DNA of 64,000 nucleotides from JALHSW01 sp963720675 (GCA_963720675.1 CAVRGH010000007.1:62001-126000); one strand, 5' to 3'. Numbered from the stretch's first letter, positions 10,368 to 19,734 are shown. Program-made: numbers and translations. The notes: a model not told the origin generated them from the sequence alone.

Positions 10368-11768
10368 TCAGATGCGTTCGCGGGCCGCGCGGTAGTGCTC
10401 GCGGATCGCTTCGGCGTCCGTGTTCGCCGACGGTTCCACCTCGCGGGCATCGTGCAGCTGCCACGCGGCGGCGACCTCGGTCGGTGACACGCCCAGCAGC
10501 ACTGCAGCGCCCTGGACACACGCGCCGGTCGCGACCCGATCGCCCTTCGGCACCGAGATCGGTCGTGCTCCCAGGTCGGCGAGCGCACCCTGGATCGCGT
10601 GCGAGCGGGCGCCCTGCCCCATGAGGTAGCACCGGCCGCCGACCGGTACGTCGGCGGCGCGCAGCGCGTCGATCGCGTCCAGGATCGCGCACGCCACGCC
10701 TTCCACCACGGCGCGCGCGACCAGCTCAGCACTGAGATCCGCGCGGATACCGCTCAGCACGCCTCCCGCGTCGACGGGTCGACCCGACAGCCGCCCCTCG
10801 AGCGCCGGCACGAGCACGAGGCCACTCGCGCCGGGGGCCGCGCCGAGGGCGAGCTGGTCGAAGCGACCGCGGTCGACCCCGAGCACGCCCGCGAACGACT
10901 CGATGATCGATGCGACGTCGAGCGAGTCGACGAGCGGGAGGAAGCGCCCGGTCGCGTCGGCCAGACCGATCACGGAGCCCGACGGGTCCTCGGTCGGCCG
11001 TTCACGCACGCTGAAGACCTTGCCGCTCGGTCCGAGGTCGACGACGACGTCGTGCGGCTCGAGCGCCAGTCCCAGGGCCGCACCCATCGCGTCGCCGGTC
11101 CCGGCCGCGATGACGACCCCCTCACGGTCGCCCGCGGGCTCGGACGGACCCAACACCTTCGGGAGGCAGGCCGCCCAGTTCTTCTCCGGTTCGACGAGCT
11201 CGAGGAGGTCGGGACGCCAGCGCTCTTCGCGCGGCGACCAGTAGCCCGTCCCGGACGCGTCGCCGCGGTCGGTGACCGCCCGTCGGCTCAGTCGGTAGGT
11301 GAGCCAGTCGTGCGGCTGGAGCACGGCTGCGATGCGCGCGAACGCTTCCGGCTCGGTGCGTCGCAACCACGCGAGCTTCGAGATCGTGAACGAGGGCGCC
11401 GGGACGGAGCCGCACGCGGCCGCCCACTCGTCGGGGCCGAGGGCCTCGACCAACCGCTCGGCGTCGCCTGCGGCGGCTTCGTCGCCACGCACGCGAGCGG
11501 GCCGGACCAGCCGACCGCCCTCGTCGAGCACCACCAGCCCCGGCTGCTGCGCCGCGACCGCGACCGCAGCCACACCGAGCGCGCCGCCGGCCTCGTGCCG
11601 AGCCTCGACCAGCGCCTGCCACCAGACGGCCGGGTCCTGGTCGACCGCCCCGATGGACTCGGTCGGGTGGGCGACGCGGCCGGAACCGTAGAGACGACCG
11701 TCGTCGGAGTCGCGCAGCTCCACGGTCGTCGCGTGCGGCGACGAGTCGACTCCCAAGACGAGCGGCAC
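10368..11768 (-). CDS. xylB: FGGY-family carbohydrate kinase, xylulokinase-like
   Basis: A 466-residue sugar kinase. The N-terminal ATPase lobe has the DSS motif of the phosphate-1 region (VLGVDSSPHATTVEL). The middle has SGTGYWSPREERW typical of xylulokinases and VIAAGTGDAMGAALG, and the C-terminal lobe has MGQGARSHAIQGALADLG, the second FGGY signature region. It probably phosphorylates D-xylulose or a related pentulose with ATP. No xylose isomerase or transporter is nearby, so the substrate is uncertain. The GTG at 11768 has a GGGGAGGGA ribosome site upstream. It converges on the SRPBCC gene, with the palindrome between. Confidence 0.85.
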   Translation of the reverse strand: MPLVLGVDSSPHATTVELRDSDDGRLYGSGRVAHPTESIGAVDQDPAVWWQALVEARHEAGGALGVAAVAVAAQQPGLVVLDEGGRLVRPARVRGDEAAAGDAERLVEALGPDEWAAACGSVPAPSFTISKLAWLRRTEPEAFARIAAVLQPHDWLTYRLSRRAVTDRGDASGTGYWSPREERWRPDLLELVEPEKNWAACLPKVLGPSEPAGDREGVVIAAGTGDAMGAALGLALEPHDVVVDLGPSGKVFSVRERPTEDPSGSVIGLADATGRFLPLVDSLDVASIIESFAGVLGVDRGRFDQLALGAAPGASGLVLVPALEGRLSGRPVDAGGVLSGIRADLSAELVARAVVEGVACAILDAIDALRAADVPVGGRCYLMGQGARSHAIQGALADLGARPISVPKGDRVATGACVQGAAVLLGVSPTEVAAAWQLHDAREVEPSANTDAEAIREHYRAARERI

Positions 11769-11869
11769 GGGTGGTCCCTCCCCGCCGGAACCGTGCCGGA
11801 CGGCCCGGGCTCCCGCACCACGATACGGCGTGGCCGTGCGTGTGGGAAGGAACACGCAGCAACGCGCAA

Positions 11870-11875
11870 TACAGT
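11870..11875 (+). promoter_or_regulatory. -10 box for leaderless gene at 11882
   Basis: TACAGT ends 6 bases before the ATG at 11882. It supports that ATG as the true start, even though the downstream coding frame is different. Confidence 0.5.
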
Positions 11876-11881
11876 CTGGCC

Positions 11882-12639
11882 ATGACCGACGCCCCGCCCC
11901 CTCCCCGCCCCCTCCGCCACCCCCTCCGCCGGAAGGAGCACCGGGACCGGGCTGGAACGCCCTCCCGAGCTCGGCGGCCGAGCGCGTGCGCGTTGCCTAC
12001 CAGGCACGGGCGCAGAGCGATTACGTGTTCACCGGGCCGGGGCTGAACATCGTTCTGACGATCATCACGTGCGGGATCTTCGGCCTCTATCTCTTCTACC
12101 AGCTCATGCGCCGGGACAAAGATCACCTGCTCCGCCGGTACCAGCTGCTCGACGCCGCCAACGCGTTCGCGTGGGAACGCGCGAACGCGGCCGGCCTCGC
12201 GACCGAGCTCACGCCGAGCTTCGAGCGCAGCGCGGTCCACCTCGAGACCATGCGCCGGCAGACGACCGAGTTCCGAGACCCGGCGATCTGGGTGCTCATC
12301 GCGCTGGTCGCCGGTGCGCTCGCGCAGATCGTCGGGTTCGTCCTCATCGACCAGGATCTCGATACGCACGACCGCGCGGAAGGCGCGCTGGAGACGGAGC
12401 TCGCCACGATCTACGCGCGACTCGGGCAACCCCTCCCGACGCCCGACCCTTCACGAGTCAAGGGCAAGCAGAACTACGCAGCGCGCATCGTGGTGACCAT
12501 CGTGACGTGCGGCGTGTACCAGCTCTGGTGGCTCTACGACATGCAGGTGGAGGGCAACCGTCACCTCGAGCAGAACTGGCCCTGGGACGACGCGCTCGCT
12601 GCTGGAGTCCAATCGATCGCCGCCACCGACGCGGCCTGA
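11882..12639 (+). CDS. membrane protein of DUF4234 type, frameshifted in a proline/C tract
   Basis: The conserved body (from about 11915) encodes a proline-rich start followed by two hydrophobic hairpin regions: IVLTIITCGIFGLYLFYQL and, after a long coiled middle, IVVTIVTCGVYQLWWLYDM. The paired TCG(I/V)(F/Y) blocks are typical of DUF4234-like proteins; a third hydrophobic stretch is at about residue 150. The good start, ATG at 11882 after a -10 box, reads MTDAP then prolines in another frame. One base gained or lost in the C-rich tract between about 11890 and 11915 would join it to the body. This looks like a homopolymer sequencing error. Function unknown. Confidence 0.7.
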
Positions 12640-12662
12640 GCAGCAGCGGACGGTCGAGCGGT

Positions 12663-12911
12663 CTACTCCGCGAACAGCTCGTCGGGGTCCTCGTCCGAGT
12701 CCGCGCTCTCGAACTCCTCGAGGTCGGTGACGATCCGGTCGACATCGGCCTGCGCACGCGCGATACGAGTCCGACACGTCGTCAGGAGCTCACTCGCTCG
12801 CCGGACGCGCTCCGCCAGCACATCGACGTCGAGGTCGTCGCCCTCGAGCTCCTCGAGGATCCCCTCCAGCTCCGCCATCGCGTCTGCGTACCCCAGCTCG
12901 TCCTCGCTCAT
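12663..12911 (-). CDS. xseB: exodeoxyribonuclease VII small subunit
   Basis: An 82-residue acidic, helical protein matching XseB: YADAMAELEGILEELEGDDLDVDVLAERVRRASEL is split between the two helices of the family, and the usual length is 60-85. With XseA it forms exonuclease VII, which degrades single-stranded DNA to short oligonucleotides in the cytosol. The ATG at 12911 has a GAGGAG ribosome site and lies 16 bases after the xseA stop, so xseA-xseB is an operon. The tail is rich in Asp and Glu. Confidence 0.93.
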   Translation of the reverse strand: MSEDELGYADAMAELEGILEELEGDDLDVDVLAERVRRASELLTTCRTRIARAQADVDRIVTDLEEFESADSDEDPDELFAE

Positions 12912-12927
12912 CAGTGCTCCTCGGTGC

Positions 12928-14232
12928 TCACGTGCGCTCCTCGACGCGACTGTGCACGTCGCCACCCGCAGTCTCGGTGACGAGGGCATCGCCGACCCCC
13001 ACGTCGTCGGCCCGGCGTAGGACGCGGCCTTCCGCCGTCCGCGTGATCGTGTAGCCACGCTCGAGCACCCGACGAGGGTCGAGGGCGCGGAGCCGGGCCT
13101 CAGCAGTGTCGAGGCGGGTCGTGGCACCTCGGAGACCCCGCGTCGCGGCGGCGTTGAGCGTGCGCTCGTGCGTGGCCGAGAGCCCACGCGCTTCACGCGC
13201 CCGCCGGCGACCTGCGTCGATGGCTCGGCGACGGTGCCCCTCCAGTGCGCGGCGCTCGCGCTCCAGCGCGATCGGCACCCCGCGGGAAAGGCGCGACGAC
13301 GACCGGGCGAGCTCGCGGCCCGCGATCGTGCAAGCCGAGCGGGCGCGCAAGGACACCCGGTGCGAGATCCGCGCCAGCCGCTCGCAGTAGGCGTCGACTG
13401 CGTCGACCAACATCGCGGCGGCTGCCGTCGGGGTCTTCAGCGAGGTGTGTGCCACCTCGTCAGCCACCGTTCGGTCGACCTCGTGACCGATGCCCGTCAC
13501 GACCGGCACCCCGGACTCGGCGATGACCCGGGCCACCGCTTCGCTGTCGAACGGCGCGAGGTCGCTCCGGGACCCGCCACCGCGCGCCAGGACGATGACG
13601 TCGAAGTCGAGACGAGACAGCGTCCGAAGGCCGTAGACGATGCGGCGGAACGCGCCCTGACCCTGCACGCGCACGTCGACGTGCGCGACGCGGAACGCAT
13701 GGGGACTCGCCTCGAGCTCCTGCACGAAGTCGTGGTACGCCGCACTCCCACCGCTCGTGACGAGGCCGACCCGCAACGGGACGAGCGCGAGCTCGAGCTC
13801 GGCCTGCCGACGGAGCAGCCCCTCGGCGGTGAGCAGCTGGAGCACACGCGTCCGCTCCGCAGCGAGCTTCCCGACGGTGAACAGCGGGTCGATGCCGTTC
13901 ATGATCAGCTGCAGCCGACCGGCAGGCGGCCAGAAGTCGACCCGCGCGCGGATCCGCACCTCGACGCCGTCACCGAGCGTGGCACCCGCGTCGCGCAGTG
14001 TTCGGTTGACCCCGGCGCGGTCCTGGCGGAACAACGCGACCGACAGCTTCGCCTTGACGTGGTCGCGCCGAGGTTCCTTCTCGACCAGATCGAAGTACGC
14101 GTGCCCTGCGCCCGTGACCCGGTACTGCGCGACCTCACCACGCACCCAGACCTGCCCGGGGAAGCCCTCGGACAGCGCCTCCGCAATGGCCTGGTTGAGC
14201 TCCCCGACGCCGAACGTCGGCGCCTCGGTCAA
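12928..14232 (-). CDS. xseA: exodeoxyribonuclease VII large subunit
   Basis: A 434-residue protein: an N-terminal OB-fold (VWVRGEVAQYRVTGAGHAYFDL, about 25-60), then the catalytic domain with LARGGGSRSDLAPFDSEAVARVIAES and PVVTGIGHEVDRTVADEVAHTSLKTPTAAA blocks, a coiled-coil region and the C-terminal strand RVLERGYTITR. The start is taken as TTG at 14232, because AAGGA lies about 9 bases upstream and it overlaps the stop of the preceding gene (TTGA). A reading that continues upstream in the same frame through two other genes is an artefact of frameshifts there. Together with XseB it forms exonuclease VII. Confidence 0.93.
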   Translation of the reverse strand: MTEAPTFGVGELNQAIAEALSEGFPGQVWVRGEVAQYRVTGAGHAYFDLVEKEPRRDHVKAKLSVALFRQDRAGVNRTLRDAGATLGDGVEVRIRARVDFWPPAGRLQLIMNGIDPLFTVGKLAAERTRVLQLLTAEGLLRRQAELELALVPLRVGLVTSGGSAAYHDFVQELEASPHAFRVAHVDVRVQGQGAFRRIVYGLRTLSRLDFDVIVLARGGGSRSDLAPFDSEAVARVIAESGVPVVTGIGHEVDRTVADEVAHTSLKTPTAAAAMLVDAVDAYCERLARISHRVSLRARSACTIAGRELARSSSRLSRGVPIALERERRALEGHRRRAIDAGRRRAREARGLSATHERTLNAAATRGLRGATTRLDTAEARLRALDPRRVLERGYTITRTAEGRVLRRADDVGVGDALVTETAGGDVHSRVEERT

Positions 14233-14682
14233 GAACCGCAGTCCTTGAGCTTCAGCTTGTCGGCCGCGAGGATCGTGTCGGTGAAGGGGTTGCCCTCGAA
14301 ACCCCGGTTCGGGTCGGCCACGAACGCGTCGAGCTCGCGCTGCGCGGTCTTGAGCATCTTCTTGACCTTGGCGCGCAGCTTCTTCGGCTCCTTGAGCGCA
14401 TCGATGGAGTCGATCCGCTGCTGGACGATCGGCTCCAGGGCCGTGACGTAGGCGGCCATCTGCTCGATGCTCGGTTGGCCATCGGGCGCGACGCCGGCGA
14501 ACGCGGTGTCGCTGGCCTCGGCGAGCGAGCGTGTCGCTCTGCGCGCAGATGTTGTTGGTGGTCTTGCGCCACTGCTGCTCCGACAGGGGCTTGCGACCGA
14601 CGGTGGCGCCCGCCACCGCGCCGAACGCGAGGCCGCCGGCGAGGGCCACCGCGGTGACCAGTGTGAGCGTGCGTCGCGCCAT
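14229..14682 (-). CDS. exported or lipoprotein-like small protein, frameshifted
   Basis: About 150 residues, not a recognised family. The N-terminus (ATG at 14682) has a signal peptide: basic MARRTLTLV, then a hydrophobic alanine/glycine core. The mature part begins with QQWRKTTNNICAQSDTLA, and the C-terminal part (in another frame) is lysine-rich, ending in DKLKLKDCGS. A 4-base duplication GAGC-GAGC near 14527 shifts the frame; without it the text reads through A-E-A-S-D-T-A-F-A-G to the C-terminal half. The two cysteines (ICAQ and DCGS) might pair. The stop overlaps the xseA start, so it is in the same transcript. Function unknown. Confidence 0.6.
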
Positions 14683-14750
14683 CGTTCGCCTCCGAGTCGT
14701 CAGCGTTCCGGAGCGCAAGTATCGCACCGGGGGACGCGGAGGCCGAACCC

Positions 14751-15327
14751 TCAGGTGACCCGCGCCAACCCGAGCTCGTACGCCGAGCGCGGTGAGCTCG
14801 GCCCGCCGCCGCCTTCCGGTCTTCTCCCGGATCCGGTCGAGGTGCGACTGCGCAGTTCGGATCGAGATGCCGAGCTGTTCGCCGATCTCCCGGTCGGTGC
14901 TCCCCGACGCGACGCACTCGAGCACCTCACGCTCGCGCGGGCTCAAGAGGTCGGGCGGGAAGGCGCTCTCGGGCAGGTAGGTACCACCGCCCGCGACCAG
15001 GGCGATGACCTCGATGATCAGCTCCCGGTCGCTCGCGCCCGACATGAAGGAGGAGACGCCGGCGTCGACCGCGCCCTCGCGGTACTGCGGCCGCGCGAAG
15101 CAGATCACCCGAGGGCACGCGTTCACGATCGCTCGCAGGTCACCCATGGAGATGTCCTCCCCGAACCCGACGATCGCGACGTCGGGCGGCGGCCCGTCGA
15201 GGACGATCGACGGGTGGTTCCCGACCGCGGCGACCTCGAGGCCCGGCGCCTGGAGCACGACCTGCTCGAACCCCAGCCGCGCGACGTCGTTGCTGACGAC
15301 GATCGCGACCCGGATGACGTCACTCAT
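14751..15327 (-). CDS. NarL/LuxR-type response regulator, frameshifted at the very end
   Basis: About 190 residues. The N-terminal half is receiver-like (IRVAIVVSNDVARLGFEQVV to about residue 110), but the usual phospho-acceptor region reads DVAIVGFGEDIS, so it may be an atypical receiver. The C-terminal half is a LuxR-type HTH: LLSPREREVLECVASGSTDREIGEQLGIS, then RTAQSHLDRIREKTG. Near 14782 an extra C breaks the last 12 codons; removing it gives ELTALAYELGLARVT then TGA at 14751, which matches the tail of the neighbouring remnant. As it stands, the frame runs on into the next gene. No histidine kinase is adjacent. Confidence 0.85.
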
Positions 15328-15382
15328 GCTGGGTCACCAGCCCGAGCTCGTGCGCGAGTGCCGTGAGCTCGACGCGGCACCG
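15320..15382 (-). pseudogene. C-terminal remnant of a second LuxR-type response regulator
   Basis: The last 20 codons before the TGA at 15320-15322 encode RCRVELTALAHELGLVTQHE, the tail expected of a LuxR-type response regulator and nearly the same as the corrected tail of the gene just downstream. The stop overlaps the ATG of that gene (ATGAGTGA). Upstream of about 15390 no recognisable HTH or receiver remains. It is probably the decayed end of a tandem duplicate, with the start codon overlap preserved. Confidence 0.5.
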
Positions 15383-15625
15383 CGATCCAGCCGGTCGGAG
15401 CAGCAGCAGCGTGGAGGAGCGGGACCGGGACACGACGGGGACGGTAGGAGGACCCTGGGACACGCGAAGCCCGCGGCGCAGACCCGCTCCGCCCCCGCCC
15501 TCGTCGCCCCGCACGTGGTCCCCCTGAGCCCCCGCCAGGGCTGACGGCAGTGTGATGCTTCCGTGGCAGCGGAGAAAGAGGTACTTCGACCCACAGGGTT
15601 GGACCGCCCTCGCTCGCCGCTCGCA
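15383..15625. other. intergenic stretch with no clear gene
   Basis: Between the response-regulator remnant and the end of the LLM oxidoreductase gene I see only short arginine/proline-rich frames, no ribosome site followed by a conserved protein, and no RNA gene. It may hold decayed parts of the second response regulator. Confidence 0.5.
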
Positions 15626-16600
15626 TCACGGAACCCGGGGCAGCACCTGTTCGCAGTAGAGGCGGAGGCTCTCCCACGCCGCATCGATCGGCATCCCCCC
15701 GACGAGCGGGTGGAGGTTGACCGCGCCGGTGGCGGTGGCCTGGGCGACGCACTCGTCGGGGCTGAGCACCTGGTAGATGCCCTCGGCGCGCAGCGAGGCG
15801 ACGTCGGTCGCGTAGCTGTGCACCGCCGATTTGATGTCGGGCGTCTGCCACGAGTGGTAGGTGGACGCCTCGTGGAAGAAGTGCTCGCCGAGCTCGGCCC
15901 ACGCCTTCTCGGGGTCCTCGGCGACGTGGACCATGGTCGTGCTGGCCCCGGGCATCATGCAGAAGCCCTGCGTGCCCTGCTCCTTGCATTGCTCGTAGTA
16001 GTAGGCCTCGAGCTCGGGGAGGTGCGCAGCCGGGAACATCGGGAGGCCGAACCGCGCGGCGCGCCGCGCCGCGACCTTGCTCGTCCCGCCGATGAGCAGC
16101 ATCGGGTGGGGCTGGGTGAGGGGCTTCGGCGTGACCCGCACCGTGGTGCCGCGGTACTCGAACGGCTCACCGGTCCACGCCTTCAGGATCGTGTCGATGC
16201 ACTCGTCCATCAGCGCGCCGCGGCCGGCCCAGTCCTTGCCGTGCGCCGCGTACTCGGACGGGCGGTAGCCGAGCCCGGCGATGGTCGTCATGCGGCCACC
16301 GCTGGCGAGGTCGAGGACGGCGAGGTCCTCGGCGACTCGCAGCGGGTCGTGCAGCGGGACCAGCAGCGCCGAGAGCGAGATGCCGATGCTCTTCGTCGCA
16401 CCGAACACCAAGCCGGCCATCACGAAGGGGGACGGGCTCCAGCCGTTGTCGGCACCGTGGTGCTCCTCGAGCGTGACCATCGCGAAGCCCTGCTCGTCGG
16501 CGTAGCGCGCCATCTCGACGAAGGCCTGGTACCGAGCGGCCATCTCGACCGGCTCGAGACCGGGCTGCACGCAGTTGAACCGCGCGATCGACATCACCAT
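15626..16600 (-). CDS. LLM-class (luciferase-like) flavin/F420 oxidoreductase
   Basis: A 324-residue luciferase-like TIM-barrel oxidoreductase using FMN or F420. Signatures: the N-terminal strand FNCVQPGLEP, the EEHHG motif of the bacterial luciferase superfamily at about residue 46, the LSALLVPLHDPLRVAEDLAVLD block, and AGLGYRPSEYAAHG in the middle, followed by PKPLTQPHPMLLIGG. Substrate unknown. The ATG at 16600 has GAGGA upstream; an ATG two codons later (16594) is equally possible. It follows the aldehyde dehydrogenase gene by 47 bases on the same strand, so the two are likely cotranscribed, fitting an oxidation pathway for an alcohol or aldehyde. Confidence 0.88.
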   Translation of the reverse strand: MVMSIARFNCVQPGLEPVEMAARYQAFVEMARYADEQGFAMVTLEEHHGADNGWSPSPFVMAGLVFGATKSIGISLSALLVPLHDPLRVAEDLAVLDLASGGRMTTIAGLGYRPSEYAAHGKDWAGRGALMDECIDTILKAWTGEPFEYRGTTVRVTPKPLTQPHPMLLIGGTSKVAARRAARFGLPMFPAAHLPELEAYYYEQCKEQGTQGFCMMPGASTTMVHVAEDPEKAWAELGEHFFHEASTYHSWQTPDIKSAVHSYATDVASLRAEGIYQVLSPDECVAQATATGAVNLHPLVGGMPIDAAWESLRLYCEQVLPRVP

Positions 16601-16647
16601 GTCAGCGTCCTCGTGATCCTTCGTCGGTCCGGACGGCGAGCCGGAGC

Positions 16648-18096
16648 TCAGCCGGGCGGCAGGATGATCGTCTGCAGCTCCGTGTACGGCGCGATGCCCT
16701 CAGGCCCGAGCTCGCGTCCGATGCCCGACTGCTTGAAGCCACCGAACGGTGCGTTGAAGTCGAGGATCATCGACGAGTTGATCGCGACGACGCCCGTGCG
16801 CACCTGGGACGCGACCGCCGCGCCGTGTTCGGCGTCGGTGGTCCACACGGAACCGCAGAGGCCGTAGTCGGAGTCGTTCGCGATCTTGATCGCCTGAGCT
16901 TCGTCGTCGTAGGGGATCACCGACAGCACCGGTCCGAAGATCTCCTCCTGGGCGATCTTCATGTCGTTGGTGACGTCGGCGAACACCGTCGGCTCGACGT
17001 ACCACCCCTTCTCGAGGTGCTCGGGGAGCCCGCCGCCCACGACGGCTCGGGCCCCGGCCGACTTCCCGGCCTCCAGGTAGCCCGCGACGCGGTCGCGCTG
17101 GCGCTCCGCGACGAGCGGCCCGACCTGGACCTCGTCGTCCATCGGGTCGCCGACCTTCAGCGCGCCCACCGCGGCACCGAGCGCCTCGGTGACCTCGGCG
17201 TAGCGCTTCTTGCTCACGAGGATCCGGCTCTGCGCGCCACAGACCTGACCGTTGTTCATCAGGCCCGACATCACGAGGTTGCCCATCGTCGCCTCGTCGA
17301 GATCCGCGTCGTCGAGCACGATCGCGGCGGACTTGCCGCCGAGCTCGAGTGTGACGCGCTTCAGCAGCCCGCCACACACCTCGCCGATGTGCCGGCCGAC
17401 CGCGCTCGACCCGGTGAAGCTCACCTTGTCGATGCCGGGGTGCCGCAGGATGTGCTCACCGGTCTCGCGACCGGCGGCGACGATGTTGATGACCCCCGGA
17501 GGGAGGTCGGCCTCGATGATCGCGTCCGCGAGCAGGTAGGAGTCGAGCGGCGTCTCCGGCGCGGGCTTCAGCACGATCGGGCAGCCGGCCGCCATCGCAG
17601 GCCCGAGCTTCAGGGCGCTGATGAAGAGCGGCACGTTCCACGGGATGATCCCCGCGGCGACTCCGACGGGCGCGCGCAGGACGCGGACCGGAGATCCGAG
17701 CGCACCGGTGCGGTCGTCAACCCAGTCGTAGCCGGACGCGAGCCCGGCGTACATGTCGAGGACCATCGTGGCCGAGAACACCTGGCCCATGACCGACCAC
17801 GACTTGGGCGACCCGTTCTCGTTCGAGATGACGTCCGCGATGTCCTGCGCGCGCGACTGCAACGCACCCGACAGGCGCTTGATGCCCTCGGCGCGCTCCT
17901 CGGGCGTCATGCGGGGCCACGGACCCTCGTCGAACGCGTGACGGGCTGCGGCGATCGCCTTGTCGAGATCTGCGGGCGACGCGTCGGGGACGGTGCCGAT
18001 GACCTCTTCGGTGTGGGGCGAGATGACCTCGATGACGCCCTTGCCCTCGGGTGCCACCCACTCGCCGCCGATGAACAGCCTGTCGCGCACGTCCAC
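16648..18096 (-). CDS. NAD(P)-dependent aldehyde dehydrogenase
   Basis: A 482-residue aldehyde dehydrogenase that oxidises an aldehyde to the acid. Visible are the cofactor region IIPWNVPLFISALKLGPA with the catalytic-site asparagine, KPAPETPLDSY, the glycine-rich FTGSSAVGRHIG, the general-base glutamate in LELGGKSA, and the nucleophilic cysteine in NNGQVCGAQSRI. Length fits the family (480-500). The GTG at 18096 has AGGGAG upstream. The substrate is not predictable. It stands upstream of an LLM oxidoreductase on the same strand. Confidence 0.93.
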   Translation of the reverse strand: MDVRDRLFIGGEWVAPEGKGVIEVISPHTEEVIGTVPDASPADLDKAIAAARHAFDEGPWPRMTPEERAEGIKRLSGALQSRAQDIADVISNENGSPKSWSVMGQVFSATMVLDMYAGLASGYDWVDDRTGALGSPVRVLRAPVGVAAGIIPWNVPLFISALKLGPAMAAGCPIVLKPAPETPLDSYLLADAIIEADLPPGVINIVAAGRETGEHILRHPGIDKVSFTGSSAVGRHIGEVCGGLLKRVTLELGGKSAAIVLDDADLDEATMGNLVMSGLMNNGQVCGAQSRILVSKKRYAEVTEALGAAVGALKVGDPMDDEVQVGPLVAERQRDRVAGYLEAGKSAGARAVVGGGLPEHLEKGWYVEPTVFADVTNDMKIAQEEIFGPVLSVIPYDDEAQAIKIANDSDYGLCGSVWTTDAEHGAAVASQVRTGVVAINSSMILDFNAPFGGFKQSGIGRELGPEGIAPYTELQTIILPPG

Positions 18097-18151
18097 GATC
18101 GTTCTCCCTGCGTCGGATTCGGCTCGACGCTACCGCAGACCTGACGACCCG

Positions 18152-19103
18152 TCAGGCGGCGGAGGTGGCGCCGACGCCGAGGTGCTGATCGAGGAACAGG
18201 ACCGTCTCGCCCCAAGCAAGGGCGGCGAGCTGCTCCGCGTGGCCGGACCCGCCGACCACGACGAGCTGGTGGTCGACGCCCGCCGCTGCGAGGACCGACT
18301 CCATCTCCTCGGCCTGTGCCCTCGGGACGATCGGGTCGTCTTCGGAGGTGACGAGGAGGGTCGGCGAGTCGGTCGGGTCGACGTGGCTCACCGGAGACGC
18401 ATCTGCGGCGACCTCGGGGCAGTCGGTCGTCTCGCAGCCGAGGACGCCGACGTCGAGGTCGACCGTGGTGAGATCGGCGATCCCGGACCAGCTCACGACG
18501 GCCGCCACCCGGCTCCCGGAGTCGAGCGCCCCGGTGCCCAGCGTGCCGAGCAGCTCGGCCAGGTGGCCGCCTGCGGACGCACCCAGCACGCCGATCCGGT
18601 CGGGATCGATGCGATAGTGCTCGACCTGGCTGCCGGCGCGGAGCCAGCCGACCGCGGCCTGCACGTCCTCCACGGCCGCGGGGTACGGGTGCTCCGGGGC
18701 GAGGCGGTAGTCGATCGTGACCGCCACGTAGCCCAGCTCGGCGAGCGCGCGGGCCTGGTCCGCGAGGTTCGTCTTGTCGCCGCCGGACCACCCGCCACCG
18801 TGGACGAGCACGACGGCCGCGCGCGCCGAGGTGGTGTCGTCGGACGGGAAGTACGCGTCGAGGGCGAGGACCTCGCCGTCGACGGTGCGCCACACCACGC
18901 CTTGCTCGATCGTGACCGACGCGCTCGTCGTGGTGTTCGCGCTCAGTGGTCGCCACCACCCCACCGGCGCTCGCGGCGTCGCGCGTCGGGGCGGTCAACG
19001 CGGCCGCGACCGCGCCGGTGGTGATGGCGACCACCACCGCGACGAGCATGACCAGCACCGCGATGCGGGTTCGGATGCCGGTGCGACTCGTGCGGTGGCT
19101 CAT
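18152..19103 (-). CDS. exported alpha/beta hydrolase (esterase), frameshifted
   Basis: About 315 residues. The N-terminus (ATG at 19103) is a signal anchor: RTGIRTRIAVLVMLVAVVV, then an alanine/threonine-rich part. The catalytic part is in another frame and shows the oxyanion motif HGGGWSGGDK, the DYRLAPEHPYPAA block of the HSL/BD-FAE-like esterases, the nucleophile elbow GASAGG, DDPIVP with the acid and GSGHAE with the histidine. One extra base near 18945, beside GAGCGCG on the minus strand, would explain the break. A carboxylesterase of the cell envelope or outside is likely; the substrate is unknown. Confidence 0.8.
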
Positions 19104-19203
19104 GCCCCGCACCCTCACCGGTGAACCTCAGGGAACCCTGTGCTGCGCGTGTTGATCTGCCCAACATCTGCTGAGCGACCTCACAGGTTCGGTACTCGTC
19201 AGA

Positions 19204-19734
19204 TCACTTCTTCTTCGCACGCGTGGTGGACGTCGTCGTCGACGCCACCGGCAACGTGCTCACGATGGTCGGCGGAGGGATCGTGAGCACCTGGCCGACG
19301 AACACGTGGTTCGCGTTCGTGATCCCGTTCGCCGCCGCGAGCTCGTCGAGCGTCACGCCGTAGCGACTCGCGATCGCGAGGAGGCTCTCCCCTGCAGCGA
19401 CGGTATGGGTCTGGGTCCGGGTCGACGTGGTCGTGCCGACGGCCTTCGTCGGGGTGGCGCTCACCTCGCTCCCGCCGTCGCCCGCGGTCATCCGGCCCGC
19501 GACGAACGCGAGCACGACGACGATCGCCGCCCCGACGAGCGCCGGCACCAACGGGACCACCGGCTTCGCCCGTGAGGGGGTACGGCGGGCCCGTGCCTGC
19601 GGTTGCGTGGCATCGGCACCCCGACGCGGCGGTTCGCCACGCGACGCGGGCCTGCGCCCCGCTCCGCGCGGCATCGGACGCCCCGTCGGTCGGGCGGACG
19701 GGCGGTCGGACGGCTCCCACGAGCCGGTTCCCAT
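19204..19734 (-). CDS. membrane-anchored LysM protein
   Basis: A 176-residue protein: an arginine/proline-rich cytosolic N-terminus (1-58), one transmembrane segment (about 59-79), a threonine-rich linker, and one LysM domain at about 109-153 (HTVAAGESLLAIASRYG, VTLDELAAANGI, VFVGQVLTIP). A Ser/Thr tail with a final KKK follows. LysM binds peptidoglycan N-acetylglucosamine, so the protein likely anchors at the inner face of the wall. The ATG at 19734 is preceded by CACAAT and 6 bases, a possible leaderless start. It is divergent from the next gene across 71 bases. Confidence 0.88.
   Translation of the reverse strand: MGTGSWEPSDRPSARPTGRPMPRGAGRRPASRGEPPRRGADATQPQARARRTPSRAKPVVPLVPALVGAAIVVVLAFVAGRMTAGDGGSEVSATPTKAVGTTTSTRTQTHTVAAGESLLAIASRYGVTLDELAAANGITNANHVFVGQVLTIPPPTIVSTLPVASTTTSTTRAKKK

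Noticed and set aside
12928..15327. One open frame of about 800 codons joining a response regulator, a signal peptide and XseA
   Set aside because: Frameshifts in the two upstream genes put them in the same frame as xseA by chance. XseA has its own start with a ribosome site, and the corrected upstream genes have their own stops.
15383..15625. Small genes in the gap before the LLM gene
   Set aside because: Only short Arg/Pro-rich frames, without ribosome sites or known motifs.
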